In this document: piece by piece, positions 1 to 12,073 of the stretch
How the letters are laid out: each line of letters opens with the position of its first letter
Position numbering within the stretch: the first letter of the stretch is position 1
Source of the DNA: Lepidurus packardi
Lineage: Eukaryota > Arthropoda > Branchiopoda > Notostraca > Triopsidae
Direction of reading: 5' to 3'
NCBI GenBank assembly: GCA_023053545.1
Contig: JAKZAN010000001.1
Span: forward strand, 1,756,565 to 1,820,564
DNA length: 64,000 nucleotides
Translations under genes and position numbers: made by a program
The notes under the pieces: generated by a model
The model's database searches: none
What the model was told of the DNA's origin: nothing
What the model saw: only the letters and a program-made list of their open reading frames with translations

Positions 1-1106
1 AATAGTGCCCCTGCTGCCCTCTCGGGGCGAAAAGACACAACACATGCTACGAGCCCGAGACGGTTCCCATCAACGAATCCGCGGACTTGTCCGAGAGACC
101 GTGGCTGAAGCCAAAAAAAAAGGGGAAAAGGAAAAGGCCGAGGAGTTGGCTCACCATACAATCCTAATCCTCGTAATTTCTTATAAAAAGGTCAGGACTG
201 TCTGGGTACTCGCTGACTGGGATGTTAGCCTAAAGGCTTGAGATGGAAATGTAAATTTGCATTTCACATATCCTTTCCAACACGATTTTTCTTGGGGGCT
301 TTTTCGCCCCTAAGGTTACACGCAGACACCAGTGTCGTCTTTTGGGAGAATGCAGATAACACGACACGACGCTTCTTCTTGGCCCATGTCATGTAAATTG
401 CGACCAAGACTCGTTTTTTCGCTTTACGCGATGAGTTTTTATATCGAAAAAACGTTCTCTCCTCTCAATCCTCTGCTTGTTTCCCCTATCGATACGCTTA
501 TCGCATGACCAAAAGGACAGAAAAAGGCAGCGTCTTGGTTCTTTTTTTTTTTTTTTTTTTGATTTGCTGAAAGAATTGCAACCTCCGCCATAAATCCAAC
601 GCAAAGTAACAGCCTCGCCTTCGACAACACACTACAATAAGCGCTTATTTTTCGTTGGTTGCTTTATAATTTCCGCAACATCCACCGCCAAGGGAAAGGA
701 CCGCAACCCAAGCACTCAAACACACAAAAAACCAACAAAAAATGATTTTTTTCCCCTTTTTCTTTATTTAATTTGCTGCCAGAAATACTATGGCGTGATA
801 ATGTGATGAGAAAAGAGCTTCCGACCTTTCGCAGGTATGATTCGTCCCTTTTTTATTCCTCTTTTTTTTTGCACTCAATCTTTATTTTGACCAAAAAAAG
901 CAGTTCAGGTTCAGCGACGCGAGGTAAAGCATTTTTTTTCTTACTTGGGTCTAACTAGAAAAAAAGAAAAAAAAGACAGAATCCCCCAAGTTTCCCTAGT
1001 CTGCTATTTCCCTGGAAACTTGACATGGTCGTCAGCCAAGAAATAGACCTCGCTTATCTTCTTCTTTGGTCTCCTTCTAAACTCGACACACACACGGCAG
1101 CGGCCC
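1..1106. other. No gene seen; homopolymer-rich DNA
   Basis: Only short frames occur here, several broken by A/T runs. A run of 19 T lies at 542-560. If the minus-strand gene is real, part of this stretch is its 3' UTR. Nothing else is recognisable. Confidence 0.5.
763..886 (-). promoter_or_regulatory. Candidate polyadenylation signals downstream of the minus-strand gene
   Basis: Read on the minus strand, AATAAA occurs at 881-886, 852-857 and 763-768, about 220-340 bases after the predicted stop at 1107. The spacing suits a 3' UTR. AATAAA is common in AT-rich DNA, so this is weak support. Confidence 0.2.
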
Positions 1107-1300
1107 TTAAGTGTACACTTTTGAGACATCTCCGGGAAGTTTTCCTGTCCGGAAGATGGTCAGCTTCAGGGAAAACGACTGTCCCACTGTATCAACCGCT
1201 TGAAGAAGAAAGAACAAACTCATCTCTAACCTCTTCCTCCATTCAAGTCCTGCTGGTCCAGGTCCTTCACTATATACACACCCATCATACGTTTTAAAGC
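1107..1300 (-). CDS. Predicted terminal exon of the three-exon minus-strand gene
   Basis: An excellent acceptor (GATCTTGCCTATTGCAG) opens two bases plus 63 codons to a TAA at 1107-1109. The frame begins GFKTYDGCVYSEGPGPAGLE, then WRKRLEMSLFFLLQAVD, and ends GDVSKVYT. Its opening two bases complete the Gly codon left by the exon at 3094-3194, across a 1.8-kb intron. All three exons join without a frame break into 414 nt (137 residues and a stop). The basic WRKR stretch and the hydrophobic SLFFLL run are visible, but no domain is recognisable. The exon could instead be internal, with a donor I did not identify and later exons beyond position 1. Confidence 0.38.
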
Positions 1301-3093
1301 CTGCAATAGGCAAGATCCAATTCCTAATCTTGTCTTGGGCACTTTTTCGTTTGCACGACAATGGACAGTTATTGAAATAGGGCTCTAAAAAGCAAACAAG
1401 GAGCTCCTCTAAGTAAACAAAAAGACAAGATTGGTGTAGGAACGCATAAAGACTGACGAGAATGGAAATTGTCGTTTTGTTTCAGTCTCCCAAAAATTGA
1501 CTTCTTTATGTAAAGCCCAGGTGCAGATGCAGATGTATTGTAACACACTCGGATGATGGAAGAAGCCAAGGCAACACATTTTCTCGTCGCTATGTTGTAT
1601 TACCCACGTCTTCTGAGTGGTGGAGGGTAGTTTAAGTTCTTATCCTCTCAAATGACATGGCTGCTTCTGATATTGCAAGGAGATGGCTTGGGTTGGCCTC
1701 GAGGGAAATAAGTCGCCAGCACGAGCAAGTTTGGGACGCCAGGAGATCCGTATATTCATCCCAAAAGCCCAAAACATGGTTGCCGCCACCAGCATCTCAA
1801 CGCGTCAAGATGATGTCATCTCGCTGATGGTAATCTTAACGTTGGACAGACAAAGAACCAACCTTCCTCAACTACATGGAAATTTTCAACTCATTTTCAC
1901 TACAATTCTGAACTGAAAAGTGGAAGCGACTCACAACAAGCCAACAACTGCCCCTACAAACATTACATGTTGTGGGAACGGCTCTTCAAACCAGTTAAAA
2001 TGGCCAAACAATTACCTTCTCAATTCATTCCAACATTCCAACCGTTTTCAAACAGAAATTGCATTGTTGGTCAATGTATGGTCAATAGAAGGCCCATTGC
2101 TTCCTCGTGCTCTGACTGTAAAACAGAAGTTTCTATCAATGTACACTTAATTTTTGTGCTTTTTTTCGAATCTCCTCATTGAGCCAGTGAGATTAAGTCA
2201 GTGGTTGTAAAGTCGGTTACGATGTGATTACAACGTTGCTTACACTATCCTATTCGTTGTTTTGCAGATTTCAACAGTGAATCAACTGTTCACTGTTCAA
2301 CCTCAACAATCAATCAATCAACCTCAACTGTTCTGCTGAAGTATAATTACTCTGAAGTTTTGTTGATATACTGTGATATAAGTTTTGATATAAGTTTTTG
2401 ATATAAGTTTTGTTGATATACAATGTCTACGTAGGTATTTCTTTGCTGTTTCTTATTGGTATTAAAGGTATACCACGTAAGGGTGTAGCAACCATTCGAA
2501 CAGGGAAAAGTAGCTACAGAAGGGTATGACAGGGTGTGGCCTGATTTGCTCTTATATTTGCAAGAGTACTGTACATGGCATACAGATCAAGGTGAATCTA
2601 GAGTCAACGGTTTAGAACTAAATTCCTTCCTCATCTTCTACTAGTAGCGCAATGTGTAACGGGCTTCTGAAACCTGTCACTTTGTACCATGCTTGAAACA
2701 GTTATCGGGTCTCTTACTCAAGATTCCCCAGATTCCCAAGTTGGAATTCGGGATCTTCGCCAAAGTCCCAAACGTGCCTCTTATGGCCAAAAGCTGACCT
2801 TAAACCTGCCTTTACGAAAATCATCAGCGAAATCTGTGTGAACCTAACGGCTTTTTTCGCCTTTGGATGTCTCAAAGCCCGCTAGGATCCGTCAAGGCTT
2901 CCCAAAGTTATGTCAAACTGTAGAATAGTACTGTTACACAGAATACTGTGTAATCCAATCTTGGCTTAATCCAATCCCCTACGACTGCATAAAAAACAGG
3001 GTGACAGACTCGGAAATGGGCCAAGAAATGGCAATAGGGGCCAAGGGAAAAACAAAAAATGGCAACGGAAAAAAAAAGTGCTTGGCTTCTTAC
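1301..3093. other. Predicted intron between minus-strand exons 2 and 3
   Basis: No supported coding frame. Around 2260-2430 the sequence is simple: repeats of CAACTGTTC and TGATATAAGTTTT. Otherwise unstructured. Confidence 0.35.
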
Positions 3094-3194
3094 CGGCGCC
3101 GCCCCATGACGCCCAGGCTGAGGCCGAAGAAGGCTGTCCATGTTGCTGATATCCTCCGCCAGCCGCCGATCCTGCACCCAACACGGCTGCTGCA
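3094..3194 (-). CDS. Predicted internal exon, Ala/Gly/Ser-rich
   Basis: A strong acceptor (TACTTTCCATATTTCAG) and a good donor (GCCG followed by GTAAGAAG) bound 101 bp: one base, 33 codons, one base. The open frame reads AAAVLGAGSAAGGGYQQHGQ followed by PSSASAWASWGGA. This low-complexity Ala/Gly/Ser/Gln composition with isolated Trp is typical of transcription-factor linkers and unlike the AT-rich surroundings. The first base completes a TGT codon with the exon at 11567-11685. The last base completes GGC with the exon at 1107-1300. The frame is also open upstream through an ATG at 3232 (MDPHLNEYFPYF, context ATAATGG), so an alternative first exon starting here is possible. Of all the exon candidates this one has the most convincing composition. 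Its family is unknown. Confidence 0.45.
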
Positions 3195-3677
3195 CTGAAA
3201 TATGGAAAGTACTCATTAAGATGCGGATCCATTATTGGCGCGCCAAGTGTCCCGTCTCTGGGATCCAACGCGTCACATCCACACACACAACGAAACGTAA
3301 TCTAATTACAATCCTGCTATTACACACACACTACACACGCAAAGTGTGGCCGTCTTAAAGCACACGGGGAAAGCCCTAGAGAAGAGCACGCCACGAGCTC
3401 GGCGTCAAAAACAGGACGCCATTTTGGGTACGTTTTCCCAGGGAGGGCGGCGTTCTTGGGTTAAGCAAGAACTCTTGTCGCTGACTCTCTTTCTCTTTCC
3501 CTTGCGCTGCTGCCTTTACGCCTTAGATATATATATATTTCTTTTTGACTTTTTAGCTCAGCCTTTTAACTTTGGGGTTCAACTCTCTTGAATATCAATT
3601 ACAACGCATATCGTCTTCTTCGGAAAGTTTCTCTCTTTCCGGTCGGCATCAAACTCGGCAACATTCCCTGCACACCT

Positions 3678-4076
3678 CCCAATAAATTCTCCAAAGCCCT
3701 CTGTTTCTTACGTCTTAACATCTTAGCCACTGTTTCTAGTCAAATCTAGCGAGTGTAAGGGGGGAAATAAAGCTGTTTCTTTGCCATGTGCTCAGCTATT
3801 GCGAACTATTACGAACTATTCCCAATAAATTCTCAGAGCCCTCTGTTTCTTACGTCTTAACATCTTTTAGCCACTGTTTCTAGTCAAATCTAGCGAGTGT
3901 AAGGGGGGAAATAAAGCTGTTTCTTCGCCATGTGCTCAGCTATTGCGAACTATTACGAACTATTCCCAATAAATTCTCCAAAGCCCTCTGTTTCTTACGT
4001 CTTAGCATGTTTTAGCCACTATTTCTAGTCAAATCCAGGGTATGAGGTGGGAAATAAAGCTGTTTCTTCGCCATGT
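3678..4076. repeat. Tandem repeat, about 143-bp period, 2.8 copies
   Basis: Units start with CCCAATAAATTCT at 3678, 3821 and 3965, giving periods of 143 and 144 bp. The third copy is more diverged and truncated. Each unit carries CCTCTGTTTCTTACGTCTTA, a G run before GAAATAAAGC, and a direct duplication of CGAACTATT. It lies in the 8.4-kb predicted intron. Confidence 0.9.
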
Positions 4077-4391
4077 GTGAAAATACGTCAACTATTTACG
4101 TAAGTCTTCTTCAACTTCCCTGTCAGTGGGTCAATGAGTTTTCTGCTTTTTATAGACAGTAAAATGTCGCTACATTCCAACAAAATTTCAGTCCCATCTT
4201 TTAGGATCAGTAGAAAAAAGGAGCGCAAGATTTATGACTTGATGGGCCGCAAAAACTTTGGCAATTGGCAGAAAAATGGTACAAAGGGCCACTTGAGTCA
4301 CTCTTGCCGAGAATGTTTTCTATTGCTCGGTAATAAAAGTGCAATTCACCAGTTCTAAAAAAAAAGGGGGGAAAAGGGAACCTGGTGAGCC

Positions 4392-4449
4392 AAAAAGGGT
4401 TTTGCAAAGGCTTTTTCGCCATAAAGGCGAAAGGTGAGAAACCCTTTTT
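4392..4449. repeat. Imperfect hairpin-forming inverted repeat
   Basis: Outer arms AAAAAGGGTTT (4392-4402) and AAACCCTTTTT (4439-4449) enclose inner arms CTTTTTCGCC (4411-4420) and GGCGAAAG (4426-4433) around a five-base loop. The fold is about 58 nt with an asymmetric internal loop and two extra T bases on one inner arm. Confidence 0.6.
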
Positions 4450-4499
4450 TTTGCTACGCGGATCCTAGGGTTAGAAGGGCTGCTTTCGCTAACAATTTG

Positions 4500-7400
4500 C
4501 CATGGTCCCCCCGTCGACAACACCTTTGCCGTTTTTTACGAGCGCAACAGTCAGCCTACAGGCTCAAAAAGTTGGCAAGACGACAATGTCGGAGACGAGA
4601 GGGCCTAAAAGCTTTGCATAGTTGACAGATTCGCAGACTGGCGAGTGGCCGTGTTGGCACTACAGTACAGGTACGATTTTTTTTTTTAGTTGAAGCATCG
4701 GTCACGCTGAAGCTTCGTGTGCAAAATTGGCCATTCGTCACACGGGAACCTGACGGTTTTAGCAAAACCGCGCACCTTTTCAAGCCCTTTCGCACTCAAT
4801 TCGGGGACAGAAAGGATGCAAAAGTCTTCTGCTGCTCATTTAAGAAGGTAAAGTCATAAAATTCGCGCAATATTGCAATTTTCCGCAGGCAGCCCCAGAG
4901 CTCAAGCTGGCGGACTGTCGAAAGGGGAAACAGCTTGCCAAATTCACCAAAAAAAAAGGGAGGTCCATCAATGAAAACATGGAAAGCCTTACTCTTATAT
5001 TTTTCTTTTTTTTTTTTTGGCAGGTTTTTTTGCCACCCTAAGGAAAACAAGTTCCCGGCTTCGCAGCAGCTTGCCTAAATTTGCCAATTCAGCTTTGACT
5101 GTATCTGCAGTCGCAGTAACACCTCTCGAGCTGTTCCAATTGTTTTTTGTACCAGTGCTCATTACTGTAGAAAAAAAAAAAAAAAATCATAATAAAAACT
5201 GAAGGTCAACATTCCTCGGAAGTTTCCCCATCATGTAATCCCATAAATTTTTAAACATGCGTGCCGTTGCAAATTCATCAAGTGCCACGGATTTTGTGGT
5301 GGATTAAGAAAAAAAAATGAGTGATTTTTATGAAGCGTGATTACAGTTGGGCGTGAGTACCAAGTGATTCGTAGTATCGGCAAGGCCAACGCCTTCTACG
5401 CATAAGTTTAGAAAGATGTGTGGAGATTATCTCAGTGAAAAGCCATGAAAAGAAAAACGGACGTCGGTTTCGTTGCTCCATTCTAATTAAAGCGTTTTCA
5501 AGCCCATGCACTCCCGGAATGGCTTGTAAAAGTTAACGACTTTGAAGCGGGACGCTTTCTCACAAAAGCTTAAGAACACACCAGCCAGTGTGCATAAAAG
5601 TGGGGAAATTTCGCAAGAGTTTTAATACCACAGTTTCCTAACGCTTATTACAATGTTGTGTGTATGTGTATGACTGTGTGTGTGTGTGTTGGGACCCGAC
5701 AAAAACTATCCTTTTCAATTACGTTTTTACGGCCCGTCGCTTGGGTCCTGCGAGTTTTGCCGCACTAGTATTTCCCCCTTTTATGACTGATCCTTGCATT
5801 CGCGAAAACACACAGCACACCGCACAATTACTCCGTGACCGCGCATTTCTAAGTGTATGAAAACTACACTGCCTTTACAGCTTGGCCTTTTAGCTCAGCT
5901 TATCTCTCCCACATCAATTTCCAAGCTCTTTTTCTGCACATTTCTTCCTAATGAAAACAGTCAAGACGTAAATACACTAAAACTATAGAAAGAATAGTTC
6001 CTTCCCATTCTCAAAACAGTCAGTATATCAGAGAAAACCTTTAAGAGTCTTTTCATTTCACGAAGATCAATCTTTCACGCAGATGAAAACTTGTGCATTT
6101 TTGAATTATGTTTACAAACTGTCGGACTATCGTAAAGTAACGCTAAATGAAAGTAGATATAGTAAGAATAAACTAACTGTAATTTACTCAAATTACAGCG
6201 CAATGATGTAAAAAGAAGCGGTTCAGTAATTACTTTTTGGTTATTGTTACCATGTAAAACAACGTACGCATTATACATTACTATACTCCTTGCAATGTGT
6301 TACATAATAGATTAGATAGTACTTCAGAAAAGGCGCCGGACTAGTTAATGTCACAACTGGTAAGAGGAAAGGCAAAGTTACAATAGATCTTCCGGGATAA
6401 TTACTCTGCCAAACCTAATTACAGTTCATGTGGTGTTGCAAGCAAAAGTAGTTTGCTTTTTGGGGCGAAAACAAAAAGAAATGGGCATGACTCAGTTCTA
6501 ATAGTTAATGTGGCAAACAAGTGGCCCAATTTGGTACAACCCTCCACATTTCTTGTCAGGAAATTCGGAATGAGGCGAAACAAAAGCGCTGTGCTTAATT
6601 GAGAAGTCCTTGTGTTATGACTCTAATTATACCTTACCACTTTGCGGTGGTCCTTTTTTTGGGGCGGAAAACGGAAAAAAAAACAAGACAGCACCCGCTC
6701 CGTGCAAACTACTAGCAAAAGCAGCTCATTTGGATTCATTTTGCTTTTTTTCCCCTGGAATAAGCTCGGGGGGAGGTGTACCTTTTATTTGGGTCGAATT
6801 TTTTTCCGAGGGGCTGGCAATATACTGCTAACCAAGTATTATCAGTTTATGTGCGAGCCTGTGGGTATAATTGGGTAGCCGTGGGATTCGGAGCCGAACC
6901 CTAAATTGCTCTGCAGCCGCTCTAGTTGGAGGTGCGCGCCACATAAACCGCGTGACGTCACGCGCTCCCTGGTCCCGTGTTGGCTAGCTGCCCGTGCTCG
7001 CCGCACGCAGGCGACTCCGCGTCCACCAAAGAACCTTCCCTTCTTGTTGCAAACTTTTGACTGGCCCGTTTTTTGCCATCCTACGCAAAAACGTGCTACC
7101 ATCTATCCGTTCGCGAAGCAACTACCATCAGCAGAATTCCGGGATTCCCCTTTTTTGACACAGACTTTTCGTCGTTCTTCTTCACCTGAGCCAAGAGTCT
7201 ATTTCTATTTCGTCTATTTCTTCTTAGAGCGACTATTTTGAAACGCAATCCTAGGCCGTAAACTGTTGCGCTTGACATTAATTTTATTTTATTTCTTCTT
7301 TGGATGCTTTGCATTCCCAAAACTGGCCTAACCCTGTTTCTCGTGTGACTTTGGACTCGGAGGCGGTTTTTATCTTTAGCCTTGTAGCTAAAAACGGAAT

Positions 7401-8400
7401 TTTCGGCCGAGATAAAGCGCTAATGCAAGCCCCACGAGGTCCTTTTCTCTTTTTCTTACCTTGTGGGATCTACATAGGCTTTTCTCCTTTTCCTCCTTGT
7501 GAGAATCGAGCTCTATCACGCCAACAAAGAGTCCCTACATGTATAATCCAAAGACTTGGTTAGCTTAACATGCACAAGGCCACGTCGGTACCAGTCCCAC
7601 AAATCAGTCAAGCACAAACCACCAGGTGGCTCGTATATACGTACGAAAGAAATGGTTGATTAAACCAGAGGATAGTGAGTTCATTACGCGGGCCAACAGC
7701 AAACATTCTTTCTAAAAAGGATTTTTTGGCTCTCCAGGTTAATTAAAAGTTCTTTGGTCCACATCTGCCGACGAATGAGAAAGGCGGAATCGAGTTTTAC
7801 GGTTCGAAGCTTAAAAAAAGAAGGCTTTTAAAGTCCATGCAAAGCTAAAAATAAAGGCGTGGAGAGTTCCAAATTCCACCTGTGTATTGTCGCTGTTTTG
7901 GCTCATGTGCAAACTGGGGGGGGAGGTCGGTTGTACCCCTTGGTATAAAAGTCGCACTTCAGGTGCATTCATTGATCGTAACGTTTAATTTTACGACCTC
8001 ATTTAATTTTAGTTGCGCAATAAAAAAGGAGTGCGGAGCTCAACCTTTTTTTTTTTCGCGTTTTTCGGGCAGACTTTGAAAGAATGAACGGACCCAGATT
8101 TATTTCCGGTACTTGTTTGCTTTTACGTTGGCTCGTAATGTGCGTCAACGACTCATCTTATAGGACTCGGCTTTCAGCAACTCCCTTCCAACCCAAATAG
8201 TTCATAAAAAAGCCGATTGTCACAACTCCTTTTTCACTATAAAATAAAGAAACAACCAGTTTTACACACAATTGAGGGTGGAGCAAATTTCCCCCGCCGT
8301 AAAGAGCCATTAACATGCTTAAACATAGCTTTTGTGTCGTAAAATTTAGGAGAAACATGTCGTCAATTAATACCCGAAATGAAATGTGTGAGGAATTTAG
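4500..8400. other. Intronic or intergenic DNA without a supported gene
   Basis: The many short frames lack bounded splice structure. The DNA is rich in A/T runs and short words such as TTTTTCGCC and TTTGGCAAA. A possible 75-bp splice-bounded frame at 7460-7534 is phase-incompatible with the exons on either side of it. Confidence 0.4.
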
Positions 8401-8420
8401 TTAGTTTCTAATAACTATAC

Positions 8421-8630
8421 AGTGAATCTGAGTCTGATTGAACCTTCAGATTGTGAATCTTCTGATTGAATCTTCAAATTCTAATTGAACCTTCAGATTG
8501 TGAATCTGAGTCTGATTGAATCTTCAGATTGTGAATCTTAATCTGATTGAATCTTCAGATTCTGATTGAATCTTCAGAGTCTGATTGAAACTTCAGATTG
8601 AATCTTTAGGTTGTGAATCAGAGGCTGAAG
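8421..8630. repeat. Irregular CTGATTGAATCTTCAGATTGTGAAT array
   Basis: The words CTGATTGAA, TCTTCAGATT and TTGTGAATCT recur about eight times with variable spacing (short units near 18 bp, long units near 36 bp). This looks like a decayed minisatellite with nested units. Confidence 0.85.
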
Positions 8631-8639
8631 TTGTAACTA

Positions 8640-11560
8640 AAACAACCTAAATACTGTAGGTAAAATTCCCATTATAGTGTAGCAACTTGCGTGAAACAAG
8701 TTTTAGAATTACAACGCTCTTTCCTAGTAGTCATTACAAGTTGTAAACTTGCAACCTTAAGGACTCTAATGCCCAATTAAGTACTTCATTACTGACAGAT
8801 CAATTTGATGCAGAATTCCGATTACCAACTTGTTATAAGAACTATAAAAGACTGTTGAAACCTATTGACCTATTGACTATTCTCGGAAACCCTCGGCCAA
8901 TTAGAAAGGAACTTATTTACCGGAATTATTTATCTCAATTATAAAGGAACTTTTTTACTTGAAATGTGAACACAAGCTGTCAATTTTTAAATAATATAGT
9001 CGTCCTTTGTTACTTTTAAGCAGTACCGAGTCTTTTCTATGTAGTTATGGTATGTAGTTATATGTAATTTATGGTTTAAATCCAAACTAGCTTTCACAAC
9101 ATCCTTAACGAATCCAAATTAGCTTGCTGGGCGTGATCTTCGGGCCGAAACTAACTCTTGTGGTACTAAAAGGAAGCAAATGACCCAATCTCAGGAAGCT
9201 CATCAGAACTTTTCCACTATCCTACCGGTCTGCTATTGTTTCTGATTAGAGCAAATCAGTCTTTACGTGCGTAGTAAGATCAACAGGAAAAGGAACATGA
9301 TCGTGTAATGCCGAACCAAGTAAAAAGTATATCAGAGCACCTGCTACCCGCAGTTTTTATGACAGCCATCCTTTTTTCTGTTTGGGGCGGGAAATAACTT
9401 TCAGTTTCCCAGCTGACAGGGCTAGCCAAGGAAATGAAAAGCATAAATAAAACTGTCCCTAACAAGGACTTAACTTCTTACCAAGTTTCCCCCTATATCC
9501 CTTGATCATATAAAAAAAAAAACGAAGCTTTTAAAACGCAATTCCCAGCCCAAATGAAAACTGATTCAAAGGAAAGTTTACCATAACTGAGGGATCTCTC
9601 CCGGACATTGGATCTTAGCCACGTCTAAACATAACACGGCCATTTCTCCAGAATACTAAGAGACGGGGGGAAAATAGAGACAAGACCAACGTGAGTGGCT
9701 CCGGGACTTTGGGGCTCGATGTGGGTTTCAAGGCAAAAGAGACCCCGGAACAGCGTATGGGACTTGTACACACCCGAGTGTATAAAAAGACACGGGTTTT
9801 TATAGCGTTAGCCTACATAAGCTACACGGACCTTCCTCGTCCCCATCATCATTTCCACCCGGGATATCTCGCTCGCTCACTGGCCGAATTGGTTGCATTT
9901 TCGTTTTCCGTGTAATCCTCCATCAGCGTCGCGCCGAGCAGAACAAGTTAGACGAAGAAAGAGGAAAGACGGTCTTTTAAGCAAGTCGCCCCCCCGAAAC
10001 TTGAGGCTCTGCGGGATGAGCTTCCTCGGAATGTGTGATACCATGGGGAATAACGTTAGCTCTCGGTCCTCTTATGTGTTTGAGATGGATCCCATCAGCA
10101 TTCCCCGACTGCATACACACACACACGCCTGCCGAATTTCAAAGCTGTTCTCTTCTTAAGACGTCTCCCTTGCCGGGGCAAAATGGCCTAATAAGGCTTC
10201 CCCAGCAACTTGCTACTTTAGCCCAACGCGTCCCCAGCAGACACACATACACATTCACATACACAGAATATTAGCTCAGGCTCAGCCTCTTACTGCAGCA
10301 ATACCCGGAGAAGCTGCATAACATGTTTTCCACCCCTGCCCTGAACGTCTACAGCGAATTAAACCGCCCTGGGACGTGTAAAGGAAGATTAGCTATGCCA
10401 ATTTCAAAAGCTCTTCTCTTTCTCTGTCTCGCTCTGGATCTCGTCCTCGACTGAAAGTCGCGCCCAACACTTTTTACCTGATTAAACCTAATTTAGCCGA
10501 AAACTTTCTTCGAGTCGGGGTTATTTTGGCCAGGAAACATCAAATCTTCCGCGAGTCCCAACTTGTACCAACTTGTACCAAGTTGTACGTCAATTAGTAC
10601 CGCTTTTCTAGACCCAAATGACAGTTTTTTGGTAGGACTTTAAACACTTGAAAGAGACCACTTAAAGTTACAAAGTACATGGAACTCACGCCTTATTTCC
10701 TTAACTCTAATTGGCTTATTGCTTATGTCCTAATTCCTGTCTTGATACGCAGCAGGAAACGAGAAATCGTGGTGACAAGACAGGAGCTAAGTAGGAGCGT
10801 GCAAGCGTTTCCATTTCTGCTTTTATTAGTGTGACTTTTCTTTGTGTTTGCAGTACCGCTACTTTAGAGTTTGAAATTACATCGGCGTAACCTTCTCCAT
10901 ACGTTTGCAGGGTGAGAAAAGACATTGTCTTATGTGTTAGCAATTATGGAAGAATTTCGGTTAAAAAAACAAAAAAAAAAAACTCAGAAAGCCATAAAAG
11001 AACGGACGAAAATGAGCCAGTTTTTTCGCAAACAGAGCCTGACTTGCTCGACCCCCAACGAGAAAAGAACGTTCTAAGAAAAAACGCGAAGGTTCTTTGG
11101 AAGAACCTTTTTTTTCTTTTGCAAACTCGCCAATTTGCCTCTTCCCAGTAAATTAGCCCAGGGAAAAGCCCAAAAGATCGGCTTTGGCAGATATGCAGCC
11201 GTCTTGTCCCCGTGTCGTCATATATTGCTCAACGTCATTCGCTCTTTCTGCGTTTTTGGTAAATCCAATTGGACAGAGGAAATTACGTTCGCAGAAAATA
11301 AAAAAAAACCTGACTGATTACTATGCATCCAGCGACCACGCACATTCCTCTGTCGAGCTGACGTCAAGTATTCGTGCCTGGGAATGAATAAACTTTAAAA
11401 GCCTTTAACATAAAACCACCATCGGCCCCATCGTTGTTTCTTTTCTTTCTTTGTGACAAGTTTCGTCGTCTTTTCGTCTTTAGTCGTCTTAGACAAGCTT
11501 AAATTTTATTTAAATTTCGGCGTTATATTCTTGGCGTGGAAAAAGGACAGCAACGGTTTC
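8640..11560. other. AT-rich, then mixed non-coding DNA of the predicted 8.4-kb intron
   Basis: No supported exon. 8640-9200 is AT-rich without long homopolymers; 9480-11560 is rich in homopolymers again. A short CA run lies near 10116-10128. Confidence 0.35.
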
Positions 11561-11566
11561 ACTCAC

Positions 11567-11685
11567 CAGGCAGAGATGTCGTTGGGTCTCGCGAATGGCG
11601 ACCACAAATAAGCAAATTGGGAGGGATTCGCACGGGATTGAGATGGATTGGCACCGCTATTGGCGCTCCAAGACCCAGATTCCAT
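11567..11685 (-). CDS. Predicted first coding exon of a three-exon minus-strand gene
   Basis: The frame starts at an ATG at 11685 in a good context (GATATGG) and runs 39 codons plus two bases to a consensus donor, CTG followed by GTGAGTG. The peptide is rich in Ser, Asn, Pro and Ala; it begins MESGSWSANSGANPSQ, repeats the motif ANPSQ, and continues FAYLWSPFARPNDISA. This looks like a disordered segment such as those in metazoan regulatory proteins, but I recognise no family. The two leftover bases (TG) join exactly in phase with the exon at 3094-3194, 8.4 kb downstream on the same strand. The frame stays open a little upstream of the ATG, so an earlier acceptor is possible. The phase match and composition are seen; that this is a gene is inferred. 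Confidence 0.4.
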
Positions 11686-12073
11686 ATCCAAAACTCTTGA
11701 GATTTGACTTGACGCCGTTTTAGATTCCGACAAAGATCAGTTCAAACGAAACCTAACTGGCCAAAAGCACCACCAACAAACCACGACGGCTCTGGGGCGA
11801 GCTGGAGCACGGCACAAGCAGTGTGTGTGCGATGGGACAACTTTTGTGCTCCCGGCTTTGCGTTACCCAAAGACCGTCCGACTTTTTTTGCTTTAGCGCT
11901 GAACTCAAAGTGCTGAAGTTCAAGTACTTTTAATTTACACGTGGATTGGCTTCGGCCACACACTGGTGTACCAAAAACTCCCGAGTGAAAGGGAGAGTTT
12001 ACACGGGTTAACTTCCAAAACAAGAAGGGGAAAGAAAAAGTGATGTAATAACCTGTCTGCTTGTTCTTTTCAG

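Noticed and set aside
1107-1300. Resemblance of PAGLEWRKR to the pre-homeodomain region of posterior Hox proteins
   Set aside because: Only a few residues are similar, no homeodomain exon is visible in the window, and no donor follows the motif.
7460-7534. Minus-strand 25-codon segment between good splice sites (GLFVGVIELDSHKEEKEKSL)
   Set aside because: Its phase (0/0) does not fit the neighbouring predicted exons (2/1) and it is short enough to be chance.
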